DNA of 64,000 nt from Clostridiaceae bacterium Marseille-Q4149 (GTDB taxonomy: Bacteria; Bacillota; Clostridia; Oscillospirales; Oscillospiraceae): positions 434,001 through 498,000 of the forward strand of contig CP073691.1 in assembly GCA_018228685.1 (NCBI GenBank), given 5' to 3'. The notes beneath the pieces were generated by a model. The model saw only the letters and a list, made by a program, of their open reading frames with translations, made no database searches and was not told where the DNA came from. Below are positions 1-6,764 of this stretch, one piece after another (positions within the stretch are counted from its first letter, which is position 1; each line of letters starts with the position of its first letter). A program made the position numbers and the translations under genes.

Positions 1-2
1 CG

Positions 3-104
3 GCCAAAATGAAAGCGCAGATTTTGGCCTTGCTGGACGAGTGGAAAGAAAAGCAGCCGCCCGAACTGGCAAAGCCGGAGAAAAAGAACGAACTGGACAA
101 GTAA
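3..104 (+). CDS. 3' end of an unrecognised gene
   Basis: An open frame enters from the window edge and stops at TAA 102-104, giving 33 C-terminal codons rich in Lys, Glu and Pro (for example EWKEKQPPE). Such charged tails are common on small ICE proteins, but too little is present to name a family. It is the last gene before the structured 105-408 intergenic region and lies in the same direction as the transfer genes downstream. Confidence 0.55.
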   Translation, partial: AKMKAQILALLDEWKEKQPPELAKPEKKNELDK

Positions 105-114
105 CCGCCCCCGC

Positions 115-135
115 TTCTGGACACTTTGTCCAGAG
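115..135. repeat. 21-bp palindrome, copy 1
   Basis: Arms TTCTGGACA and TGTCCAGAG around CTT. It lies 10 bp after the stop codon of the upstream gene and immediately before the long inverted repeat. Confidence 0.9.
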
Positions 136-158
136 GCAGACGCTCCCCGTTTGGGATG

Positions 159-322
159 GGCTCTGCGGTGATATATCCCCCGTCGCCGGGTATCTTCCAG
201 CACAGCCGGGTACAGGCAGTCAAGGGTGCAGCGCACCGCCGCATAGCGGCGGCCATGCCCTTGACGGCCTGGCCCGGCTGTGCTATTTCCGGCGAAGCGA
301 CGGGGGTATATCCTCCAGAGCC
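159..322. repeat. Long imperfect inverted repeat (about 75-bp arms)
   Basis: The left arm from GGCTCTG at 159 pairs with CAGAGCC ending at 322. Long matched blocks include CCCCCGTCG/CGACGGGGG, AGCACAGCCGGG/CCCGGCTGTGCT and GTCAAGGG/CCCTTGAC, closing on CGCCGC/GCGGCG near 236-249. No gene is apparent in 105-408. It could be a structured leader RNA, or a hairpin used in single-strand transfer or replication; the sequence does not decide. Confidence 0.8.
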
Positions 323-354
323 GCCCCCTTTCCCATGAATGGGAAAGGGCGGGG
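321..354 (+). terminator. GC-rich hairpin, terminator-like without T run
   Basis: CCGCCCCCTTTCCC, a 6-nt loop, then GGGAAAGGGCGGGG. It is followed by no T run, so it is only a candidate terminator or RNA stabiliser just upstream of the DUF7768 gene. Confidence 0.45.
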
Positions 355-408
355 AGATAGGGTTGACGCTATCTACTATATATAAGGAAAGAAATGGAGG
401 TTTTGACT

Positions 409-750
409 ATGAAACGACCCCTTGCGTATGTGACCGCCGCATGGCGCGGCGACGAGTGCGAGATTACGGAACAGGCGGCTAAATACTGCCGTATTGTCTA
501 TGACGCGGGCTATTCCCCCATCTGCCCTATGCTTTTCCTGCCGCTGTTCCTCAATGACGCGGTGCCGGAGGAACATAAGAACGGCATCGACATGGGGCGC
601 GACCTGCTCCGGCGCTCCCGCGTGTTGGTGGTGTGCGGGAACTATGTCAACGAGGCGGTAAAGAATGACATCGCCGTTGCCCAGCGGCTGGGGATCACAG
701 CCACCACCCTGGAGGGCATTTTGACCGTCAAGGGCCAGGGGCGGCGCTGA
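409..750 (+). CDS. DUF7768 (DUF4406-like) protein
   Basis: 113 aa; family function unknown. The protein begins MKRPLAYVTAAWRGDE, contains a central FLPLFLND segment, and has a VLVVCGNYVNEAVKNDI stretch typical of the DUF4406/DUF7768 group, which has a nucleoside deoxyribosyltransferase-like fold. I chose ATG 409 because GGAGG lies 8 nt upstream; the ATG at 394 overlaps that ribosome binding site. It precedes the ArdA gene by one base. A related protein is encoded on element 3 at 42,245-42,769 (shared pattern LP-L-L-D-P and hydrophobic-VCGN). A role in element biology is unknown. Confidence 0.7.
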   Translation: MKRPLAYVTAAWRGDECEITEQAAKYCRIVYDAGYSPICPMLFLPLFLNDAVPEEHKNGIDMGRDLLRRSRVLVVCGNYVNEAVKNDIAVAQRLGITATTLEGILTVKGQGRR

Positions 751-751
751 T

Positions 752-1456
752 ATGCCTGCACTGTTTGAAGCCTACATTACCAACCTGGGAAAATACAACG
801 AGGGTGAGCTGGTTGGAGAAACGCTGAAATTCCCCACCACCAAAGAGGAGGTGCAAGGTCTGCTGAAACGCATCGGCGTGGATGGGGTGCGTTACGAGGA
901 GTTTTTCATTACCAGCTTTGACGGTGATGTGCTGGGGCTCTATGACTATCTGACCGAATATGAAAATCTGGACGAGCTTAACCATCTGGCCTGCCTGCTC
1001 TCCGAGCTGGATCAAAGTGATTTGGAGAAATTCGAGGCGGTGATCGACAGCGGCGAGCATACTTCTAGCGTGGCCGACCTCATCAACCTGACGCAAAACC
1101 TGGATTGTTTTGAATTTTATCCCGACATTGAAAGCGAGGAAGATTTAGGCCGCTACTCTGCGGAGGACTTGCCAATCCCGGAAGAACTGAAAGACTATTT
1201 CGATTATGAGGCATACGGGCGGGACATCCGGCTCAACGAGGACGGCCACTTTGCCCCAGGCGGCTATGTACTGAACAACGGCGGCAAATTTATTGAGCAC
1301 TACCACGGGATCGAGGACATTCCCGCCGAACACAGGGTTTTCTCCTATCCGCAACTTTCCATCCGGGAACAGATGGCCGCCTATAAGGAAATTATTGACG
1401 GTTCCTCTCTGGATGGCTATCGCAAGATGACCGCAAAAGAACATGATGACCGATAG
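752..1456 (+). CDS. ardA: Antirestriction protein ArdA-like
   Basis: 234 aa, strongly acidic. ArdA proteins mimic the bent DNA bound by type I restriction enzymes and protect incoming conjugative DNA. The start MPALFEAYITNLGKYNEG matches the opening of ArdA proteins, in which a short beta-strand is followed by an N-L-x-x-Y-N-x-G-x-L-x-G pattern, here with LVGETLKFP after it. Many Asp and Glu residues follow, including the block YDYLTEYENLDELNHLACLL. It is longer than the 165-aa Tn916 ArdA, as ICE homologues with a C-terminal extension often are. It ends 7 bp before palindrome copy 2. Start ATG 752 leaves one base after the previous stop. Confidence 0.85.
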   Translation: MPALFEAYITNLGKYNEGELVGETLKFPTTKEEVQGLLKRIGVDGVRYEEFFITSFDGDVLGLYDYLTEYENLDELNHLACLLSELDQSDLEKFEAVIDSGEHTSSVADLINLTQNLDCFEFYPDIESEEDLGRYSAEDLPIPEELKDYFDYEAYGRDIRLNEDGHFAPGGYVLNNGGKFIEHYHGIEDIPAEHRVFSYPQLSIREQMAAYKEIIDGSSLDGYRKMTAKEHDDR

Positions 1457-1495
1457 CGGCACTTCTGGACACATTGTCCAGAGGAGCCGCTTTTT
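1455..1495 (+). terminator. Terminator hairpin built around palindrome copy 2
   Basis: The palindrome is extended by outer arms AGCGGC (1456-1461) and GCCGCT, then TTTTT. This makes a full intrinsic-terminator layout directly after ardA. Confidence 0.7.
1463..1483. repeat. 21-bp palindrome, copy 2
   Basis: Arms TTCTGGACA and TGTCCAGAG around CAT, the only copy with this centre. It forms the inner stem of the terminator after ardA. Confidence 0.9.
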
Positions 1496-1507
1496 GTATG
1501 AAAGGGG

Positions 1508-1993
1508 GTGATCCGCCTGGTTGACGAGGATGTTTCCAGACGCACCATAGCGGTATCGATCAAGGCAAGCAAGCTGACGGCAAAAGGGCTTGCCTATGTA
1601 TTGGGAACGATTGCCCGGAAGATTGCCAAACACCACCGGGCCAAGCAAACGCCCCACGGCAGGCAGACGGTGGGCCAGCTTATGGGCCAGGGTGCTTCTG
1701 CCAACAGCATTGAGGTGGAGGCTCCCGCCCTCTTTGACCGGGTGGCCCGGAAATGGAATGTGGACTATGCCTTTTACAAGGTAGCGCCGGACAGACACCT
1801 GCTTTTCTTCAAGGCTGGGCAGGCCGACGCCATTACCGCCTGTTTCGCAGAGTATTCCAAACGGCTGCTCAAGCGTTCAAAGTCCAGGCGTGTTCCCATC
1901 CGGGAACAGCTCAAACGGGCCGCCGCTGAACTGGCCCGCCAGCCGTCCCACAAGAAAGAACGGGTAAAGGAGGCGGCGCATGAGGACAGATAG
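1508..1993 (+). CDS. PcfB family (DUF3801) conjugation protein
   Basis: About 161 aa. PcfB-type proteins accompany the coupling protein in Gram-positive conjugation systems and are thought to help relaxosome docking. The sequence has the expected start pattern, DEDVSRRTIAVSIKASKLTAK, and a basic C-terminus. Its end overlaps the coupling-protein start by 14 bp, suggesting translational coupling. The start is uncertain. GTG 1508 overlaps the AAAGGGGG ribosome binding site, whereas CTG 1517 sits at ideal spacing, so a near-cognate start is possible. Confidence 0.75.
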   Translation: MIRLVDEDVSRRTIAVSIKASKLTAKGLAYVLGTIARKIAKHHRAKQTPHGRQTVGQLMGQGASANSIEVEAPALFDRVARKWNVDYAFYKVAPDRHLLFFKAGQADAITACFAEYSKRLLKRSKSRRVPIREQLKRAAAELARQPSHKKERVKEAAHEDR

Positions 1994-3833
1994 CGTAAAA
2001 AAATATGTGATACCCAATATTCCTTATCTGTTTATCCTGTGGGCCTGCCTAAAGCTGGGGACGGCCTACCGGCTGGCCGCTGGCGCAGACTTCGCCCACA
2101 AGCTCCTGGGGCTGGGCCAGACTATCGGCCCGGCCTTTGCCGACTTTGCGCCGGGGCTTGCTCCCTTTGACTGGCTGGTTGGCATTGTGGGCGCGGCTGC
2201 CTTTCGCCTGCTGATCTATGTGAAAAGCAAAAACGCGAAAAAGTACAGGCGGGATGAAGAGTACGGTTCCTCCCGTTGGGGAACGGCAAAAGACATCCAG
2301 CCCTTTGTCGATCCAAAGTTTGAAAACAATATCATTCTCACCGGGACGGAGTTTCTTACCATGAATACCCGCCCCAAAAACCCGGCCAACGCCCGCAACC
2401 TTAACGCCTGCGTCATCGGCTCGTCCGGCTCCGGCAAAACCCGGTTCTGGCTTACCCCGCAGATCTTGCAGGCCAGCGCGGATAAAAAGGCCGGATGCAG
2501 CTATGTGGTGGTCGATCCCAAAGGAGGTGTTCTCGGACAGGTAGGCCGCTTTCTGCAACGGCGGGGGTATAAAATCAAAGTTTTTAACAGCATAGATTTT
2601 TCCAAGTCCATGCACTATAACCCGCTGGCGTATATCCGAAACGAGGCCGATATTCTGAAATTTGTGGATGCTTTGATCAGCAACACAAAGGGCGAGGGCA
2701 AAGAGGGCGATCCATTTTGGCAAAAGGCGGAAACGCTTTTATACTGCGCCCTGATCGCCTATATCATTTTTGAGGGCCCCGCTGAGGATCGGAATATGAA
2801 TACATTGGTAGATATGATTTCCGGCATGGAGGTCAAGGAGGACGATGAAAATTTCCAAAATGCCGTGGACTATATGTTTAAGGGGCTGGAAAAGCGAAAG
2901 CCGGATTGCTTTGCTGTGAAGCAGTACAAGAAATACAAACTTGCAAGCGGCAAGACGGCCAAAAGCATTTTGATTTCCTGCGGCTCCCGTTTGGCCCCTT
3001 TTGACATCCCCCAGCTCCGGGAGATCATGGCCTATGACGAGCTGGAGCTTGACCGCATCGGGGATCGGAAAACGGCGGTGTTTTTCACCATTTCCGACAC
3101 CACGCCCACCTATAACTTTCTGGTTGCCCTGGCCTTTTCGCAGATGTTCAATCTGCTGTGTGAACGGGCGGACAGTGTTCACGGGGGCCGCCTGCCCCAT
3201 CATGTGCGGGTGCTGTGGGACGAGGCGGCCAACACGGGCCAGGTTCCCCAGCTTGAAAAGCTGGTAGCCGTCATCCGTTCCCGTGAGGTGTCGCTGACGC
3301 TCTTTTATCAGCAGATGGCCCAATGCAAGGCCATTTACAAAGACCATGCGGAAACGATACTCGGCAACATGGACAGCGTGATCTTCCTGGGCGGGCGGGA
3401 AAGCTCCACCATCAAGGAGATTTCCGAGAACTGGCTGGGAAAAGCGACCATCTATATGCAGACGGACGGGCGCTCAAAGGGGCAGTCGGAAAGCTACAAT
3501 CTCAATACCCAGCGATTGGGCCGGGAGCTGATGACACCCAGCGAACTCGCCACGATGCCCGGCGACAAGTGCATTTTGCAGCTTCGGGGCCTGCCCCCGT
3601 TCTATTCCCCCAAATATGACTTGAAAAAGCACCCGAACTACAAGTACACGGCGGAAGCCGATAAACAGAAAAACGCCTTTGACCTGGACAAGCTCATCAA
3701 CCGCCGCAGGCGGCCAGGGCTTTCCGAGGTTTGTGAGGTGTACGAGGCGGACGCGCCGGACACAGCGCCCATAGGCGAGGACGAGGACATCCTCAACTAT
3801 GACGATGTGGACGACCCGGACGCTTTTGTATAA
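1980..3833 (+). CDS. virD4: VirD4-like coupling ATPase (CD1115 family)
   Basis: 617 aa. It is the type IV coupling protein that links the relaxosome to the membrane channel and powers DNA transfer. Two membrane segments lie near residues 10-30 and 63-80. Walker A GSSGSGKT is near residues 147-154, with Walker B-like VLWDEAAN near 410. Length and layout match VirD4 proteins of clostridial ICEs (TraG/TraD clan). ATG 1980 lies inside the end of the PcfB gene. It is followed by palindrome copy 3 and a terminator, so transcription may stop or be tuned before maff2. Confidence 0.93.
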   Translation: MRTDSVKKYVIPNIPYLFILWACLKLGTAYRLAAGADFAHKLLGLGQTIGPAFADFAPGLAPFDWLVGIVGAAAFRLLIYVKSKNAKKYRRDEEYGSSRWGTAKDIQPFVDPKFENNIILTGTEFLTMNTRPKNPANARNLNACVIGSSGSGKTRFWLTPQILQASADKKAGCSYVVVDPKGGVLGQVGRFLQRRGYKIKVFNSIDFSKSMHYNPLAYIRNEADILKFVDALISNTKGEGKEGDPFWQKAETLLYCALIAYIIFEGPAEDRNMNTLVDMISGMEVKEDDENFQNAVDYMFKGLEKRKPDCFAVKQYKKYKLASGKTAKSILISCGSRLAPFDIPQLREIMAYDELELDRIGDRKTAVFFTISDTTPTYNFLVALAFSQMFNLLCERADSVHGGRLPHHVRVLWDEAANTGQVPQLEKLVAVIRSREVSLTLFYQQMAQCKAIYKDHAETILGNMDSVIFLGGRESSTIKEISENWLGKATIYMQTDGRSKGQSESYNLNTQRLGRELMTPSELATMPGDKCILQLRGLPPFYSPKYDLKKHPNYKYTAEADKQKNAFDLDKLINRRRRPGLSEVCEVYEADAPDTAPIGEDEDILNYDDVDDPDAFV

Positions 3834-3838
3834 AGGGC

Positions 3839-3859
3839 TTCTGGACAAAGTGTCCAGAG
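3839..3859. repeat. 21-bp palindrome, copy 3
   Basis: TTCTGGACA-AAG-TGTCCAGAG, 6 bp after the virD4 stop codon and 11 bp before the next terminator stem. Confidence 0.9.
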
Positions 3860-3869
3860 GTTGTGACCT

Positions 3870-3893
3870 GCCGCCAGAAATGGCGGCTTTTTT
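3870..3893 (+). terminator. Intrinsic terminator after virD4
   Basis: Stem GCCGCCA/TGGCGGC with a 4-nt loop followed by six T residues. Confidence 0.85.
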
Positions 3894-3927
3894 CATAGCC
3901 GGGGAACCCCGGAGAAATGGAGGTTTT

Positions 3928-4050
3928 ATGGAGTTCTTTTCTTCTGCTGTCGATACTTTGCAGACCCTTGTTGTGGCCCTGGGCGCTGGCCTTGGCGTGT
4001 GGGGTGTTGTGAACCTGCTGGAAGGTTATGGTTCCGACAACCCCGGCTCC
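3928..4050 (+). pseudogene. maff2 gene, 5' part (interrupted by element 2)
   Basis: 41 codons beginning MEFFSSAVDTLQTLVVALG and ending in YGSDNPGS, with ribosome binding site GGAGG upstream. Maff2 proteins are about 70-aa, two-helix membrane proteins between VirD4 and VirB6 in ICEs of this type; they may be the pilin-like (VirB2) subunit. The frame continues only five codons into element 2 (NAHIR) before a stop. The missing 29 codons lie at 12,346-12,434. Joining the halves gives SDNPGSKSQGMKQ and a 70-aa protein, so the gene is split and not decayed. Confidence 0.9.
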
Positions 4051-4052
4051 AA
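4051..4052. other. Left junction (AA crossover dinucleotide) of element 2
   Basis: AA at 4051-4052 is repeated at 12,346-12,347. Choosing these as the crossover dinucleotide restores TCC-AAA-AGC in frame on excision, as expected for a large serine recombinase. The choice of dinucleotide is inferred from the frame. Confidence 0.65.
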
Positions 4053-4065
4053 TGCTCATATACGG

Positions 4066-4076
4066 TAAAGAAGCAA
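4066..4076 (+). repeat. Left terminal inverted motif of element 2
   Basis: TAAAGAAGCAA, matched in inverted orientation by TTGCTTCTTTA at 12,322-12,332. The equal distance from both junctions suggests a recombinase binding arm. Confidence 0.7.
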
Positions 4077-4121
4077 CAACACAAATTGAGAACAGCGTAC
4101 CCTACTATTCTGTATCAAAGT

Positions 4122-4157
4122 GGAGCAGTAACACGAAAATGTTGCTGCTCCATTTTC
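4122..4157 (+). terminator. Hairpin with T-rich tail at left end of element 2
   Basis: GGAGCAG-T-AACA pairs with TGTT-G-CTGCTCC (4140-4151), followed by ATTTTC. It probably blocks read-through from the ICE into the element. Confidence 0.6.
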
Positions 4158-4187
4158 ATGCCCCTTAAATAATTTCCTTGAATCTGC

Positions 4188-4236
4188 TTGACTTATATTA
4201 CGGTTAGTGATATATTTATTACAGTAATCGTAATAA
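4188..4236 (+). promoter_or_regulatory. Promoter and candidate PadR operator
   Basis: TTGACT (4188-4193), 17-bp spacer, TATATT (4211-4216). An inverted repeat TTATTAC/GTAATAA (4216-4236) overlaps the -10 end and lies just before the ribosome binding site. This is a likely autorepression site for the PadR protein encoded 13 bp downstream. Confidence 0.7.
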
Positions 4237-4248
4237 GGAGGCTGGACT

Positions 4249-4572
4249 ATGAGAGACAATGCAAAAAGTGGCGCACTTACAGAAGTGACCTTTTATATTT
4301 TACTCTCTCTTTATACACCAAAACACGGATACGCCGTTATGCAGTTTGTTGAAGAAAAAACGGGCGGGCGGCTTTCGTTAGGCGCAGGCACTTTATATGG
4401 AGCATTAAACTCTTTGCAGGACAAGAAGTGGATTGAACCTTATGGAGATAGTGAGGGAAGAAAAAAAGAATACCACATTACAGCACAGGGAAAAGAAATT
4501 GCAGAAAAAGAGCTTGCAAGACTAAATGAACTTGTAAGCATTGCAAGTGAAATTATTGGAGGTGCAGTATGA
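4249..4572 (+). CDS. PadR family transcriptional regulator
   Basis: 107 aa winged-helix repressor. The diagnostic PadR pattern is visible: LTEVTFYILLSLYTPKHGYA, then LSLGAGTLYGALNSLQDKKWI and EGRKKEYHITAQGKEI, ending in a short dimerisation helix. AAGGAG precedes ATG 4249. Its end overlaps the DUF2812 gene by 4 bp (ATGA), so the pair is co-transcribed. PadR-DUF2812 pairs occur widely in Firmicutes, where the PadR protein probably controls the membrane partner. AT-richer than the mobilization genes, so likely cargo. Confidence 0.93.
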   Translation: MRDNAKSGALTEVTFYILLSLYTPKHGYAVMQFVEEKTGGRLSLGAGTLYGALNSLQDKKWIEPYGDSEGRKKEYHITAQGKEIAEKELARLNELVSIASEIIGGAV

Positions 4573-5156
4573 GTAAAAAATGTTATCGCTTTTTTGGCGG
4601 ATTGCTAAATACGCAGGAAAAATGGCTAAACAAAATGTCTGAAAAGGGTTATCGACTTGTTCGGACAGGAAAACTGTTATACGAATTTGAAAAATGCAAG
4701 CCCGATGAAGTGACCTATTGTGTAGAGTTTATCGGAGAAAAATCAAAAGAGAGTTCAATAGATTATGCTAATTTTTTGGAGGATATGGGATATAAGGTGT
4801 TTTTTAAAAATATCAATCTAAACTATTCTGTTGGAAAAGTTCGTTGGCGCCCATGGGCAGAAAGGGGCGGTCGTATTGCGACAAACACAACAACTTTTAA
4901 TCGAGAAATCTTGATTGTGGAAAAAGCAAATGATGGAAAGCCTTTTGAACTCCATACCTCTTATGACGATAAAGAAAAATATTATCGCAACTTACGCAAT
5001 CCGTGGCTATTTCTACTGCTCATGTTTGCACTATTCGCAGTTACAAAGCAATCTATAATCTTTGGTATTTTTGCGTTGGTTTCTGTAATTCCTGGCAGTA
5101 TATATCAAATACAGATAATGAAAATCCGGAAGGAAGCCAAGACACAGGAATGGTGA
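4569..5156 (+). CDS. DUF2812 membrane protein
   Basis: 195 aa. DUF2812 proteins are uncharacterised membrane proteins regularly encoded beside PadR regulators. Residues 1-125 are a soluble region containing EKWLNKMSEKGYRLVR, a typical DUF2812 segment in which the protein is described as trimming a WLN-M-x-x-KGY motif. Two hydrophobic segments lie near 140-158 and 160-178 (WLFLLLMFALFAV). Overlap with padR suggests stoichiometric expression. Function unknown; stress or antimicrobial sensing is a guess from the PadR link. Confidence 0.85.
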   Translation: MSKKCYRFFGGLLNTQEKWLNKMSEKGYRLVRTGKLLYEFEKCKPDEVTYCVEFIGEKSKESSIDYANFLEDMGYKVFFKNINLNYSVGKVRWRPWAERGGRIATNTTTFNREILIVEKANDGKPFELHTSYDDKEKYYRNLRNPWLFLLLMFALFAVTKQSIIFGIFALVSVIPGSIYQIQIMKIRKEAKTQEW

Positions 5157-5386
5157 GGAAATAAATAGCAAATCCAGCCGAGCCAGTCAACGGTCAAGAT
5201 GAACGGCGCAAATGTGCCACCGTTGACAGCCGCCGCCCGTCCTGCTTTTGTGGCAATCAAGGGAGCGACAGACTAAAGTGCTGTCGCTCCCGCCCATTAT
5301 GGGGGAAAGACAGTAGAAAATTTCACATCTATGTGCTATAATAGTTCCGACAGAATGAAATATAAATATATATTTTACACTACGGT
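5157..5386. other. Structured intergenic region with two strong hairpins
   Basis: A 9-bp inverted repeat GTCAACGGT (5186-5194) / ACCGTTGAC (5219-5227) is followed by a GGGAGCGACAG/CTGTCGCTCCC hairpin (5261-5291) without a T run. TATAAT near 5337 could be the -10 box for the next gene. No gene is visible. Confidence 0.6.
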
Positions 5387-5401
5387 ATGGGGAGTATAAA
5401 A

Positions 5402-5722
5402 ATGACAGGAGAACAATTTGTTAAGTTATGCTACGAAGAAAAGAAAACCATTTTAGCCGAATACTTCAATCCTAATTCTTCATCAGTTGTCGGCAAAAAA
5501 ATCAGTGCAATAACTGAACAAGGTATATCAAAAGATGATTTGTATGATCTATTGAATTTGGTGCTAAAAGAAAATTACTATACTTTGTTGCTTGGATTGG
5601 ACGGAGAAGCGTCGTTAGGTAATACTCAAATTACCTATAAGCTTTATGATGAAAATGGCAACTTGCTTAACGAATGTGGAGAGCTTGAAGCCGCCGCATA
5701 CAGATACTTTGTAGAAGAATGA
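5402..5722 (+). CDS. Unrecognised small protein
   Basis: 106 aa, acidic, soluble, starting MTGEQFVKLCYEEKKTILAE. I do not recognise the family. ATG 5402 is preferred to ATG 5387 because GGGGAG lies 7 nt before it. The sequence pattern (LYDLLNLVLKENYYTLLLGL then an Ile-Thr-Tyr strand) suggests a small alpha-beta protein of the kind used as immunity or contact-dependent factors, but this is weak. It is AT-rich like the padR pair and ends before a strong terminator, so it probably belongs to the cargo region. Confidence 0.65.
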   Translation: MTGEQFVKLCYEEKKTILAEYFNPNSSSVVGKKISAITEQGISKDDLYDLLNLVLKENYYTLLLGLDGEASLGNTQITYKLYDENGNLLNECGELEAAAYRYFVEE

Positions 5723-5858
5723 TCTTCAAATTTAATCTTGTCAATCATACATAATACAACATAATACACATTTTCACAGGACAGCCAAAATCGGTTGTCC
5801 TTTTCTTTTACCCAAAAGAGGGAACGGGAGACTAAAATTGAATACTGCTCCAAACAGC

Positions 5859-5895
5859 AACGCCACAGATTTTTGAAAATCCGTGGCGTTTTTTG
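5859..5895 (+). terminator. Intrinsic terminator
   Basis: AACGCCAC-AGATTTT pairs with AAAATC-CGTGGCGTT, followed by TTTTT. It closes the cargo block of element 2. Confidence 0.9.
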
Positions 5896-6365
5896 CTCCC
5901 ATTTTTGGCAAAACGCCCCGTTCCCTTGTAGTAGTGAGTGACGGGGAAGTTTGCCCGAAATGGGCTTGCCTGCCGTAGTAGTGATGAAAAATCCAAATGA
6001 GCGTTTGGCATTTTCCGTTTCTGTCCGTAGAGGGGAACAAAGGTGGGCAGGACACGCCTCCGCAATCGCTATATTGACGAAAGCAGCCACACCGACCCTT
6101 GTAGATTGCCGCAAAGTCAGCCGCAGAGGAAAGTGGCAGTTTTTCAGAGCAAGATTCTACCGCAGTACCAAAATTCGCTTTTCGCTCATTTTGCCCCTGC
6201 GGGAATCTTGTTGGGGAGTGCCTTCCCCAAACCCTGCTTATGCGGCTTGCGCCGCTTAAAAATCCCTCAAAATATTTTTTCGGATTTTTCAAAAACAGTT
6301 CCGCTTCACACCCCGTTTTTCTCCTATTAGTGAGAGGACACCACGCACAGAAAGGAGGTTTTACC
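5896..6365. other. Non-coding region upstream of mobC; candidate oriT of element 2
   Basis: 470 bp with no supported gene, directly before mobC and the relaxase, where oriT usually lies in MOBP elements. Visible features are two GTAGTAGTGA repeats near 5928 and 5973, a GGGGAGTGCCTTCCCC hairpin near 6213 and a GCGGCTTGCGCCGC hairpin near 6242. No nic motif can be assigned by eye. Confidence 0.4.
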
Positions 6366-6764
6366 ATGCGAAAACGATACAACACGCCGCACCGCAGCCG
6401 GGTAGTCAAGACACGCATGACCGAGGAAGAATACGCCGAGTTTGCGGAAAGGCTTTCTGCCTGCAACATGAGCCAAGCCGAGTTTATCCGGCAAGCCATA
6501 ACCGGGGCAGCCATACGCCCCACCATAACCGTTTCCCCCGTCAACGACGAGCTGCTTGCCGCCGTCGGGAAGCTAACCGCCGAATACGGCAGGATCGGCG
6601 GCAACTTAAACCAGATAGCCCGGACGCTGAACGAGTGGCACAGCCCCTACCCGCAGCTTGCCGGGGAGGTACGGGCGGCGGTTTCCGACCTTGCTGCCCT
6701 AAAGTTTGAAGTCTTGCAGAAAGTGGGTGACGCTGTTGGCAACATTCAAACATATCAGCTCTAA
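6366..6764 (+). CDS. mobC: MobC-like relaxosome accessory protein
   Basis: 132 aa. It would bind oriT and help the relaxase to nick. The N-terminus is basic (MRKRYNTPHRSRVVKTRMT) and runs into a ribbon-helix-helix region with EEYAEFAERL and MSQAEFIRQAI. The C-terminal part has GRIGGNLNQIARTLNEW, the conserved MobC signature GxNxNQxAxxxN. AAAGGAGG precedes ATG 6366 by 6 nt. Its last 29 bp overlap the relaxase start. It corresponds in role to the second MobC at 22,274 in the host ICE, but the two are distinct sequences. Confidence 0.9.
   Translation: MRKRYNTPHRSRVVKTRMTEEEYAEFAERLSACNMSQAEFIRQAITGAAIRPTITVSPVNDELLAAVGKLTAEYGRIGGNLNQIARTLNEWHSPYPQLAGEVRAAVSDLAALKFEVLQKVGDAVGNIQTYQL

Noticed and set aside
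105..393. Two plus-strand open frames (41-385 and 126-338) over the long inverted repeat
   Set aside because: They cover the inverted repeat arms, lack ribosome binding sites and show no domain.
5774..6604. 276-codon minus-strand frame upstream of and across mobC
   Set aside because: It runs antisense through mobC and the terminator at 5859, with no ribosome binding site; the region is better read as non-coding with a candidate oriT.
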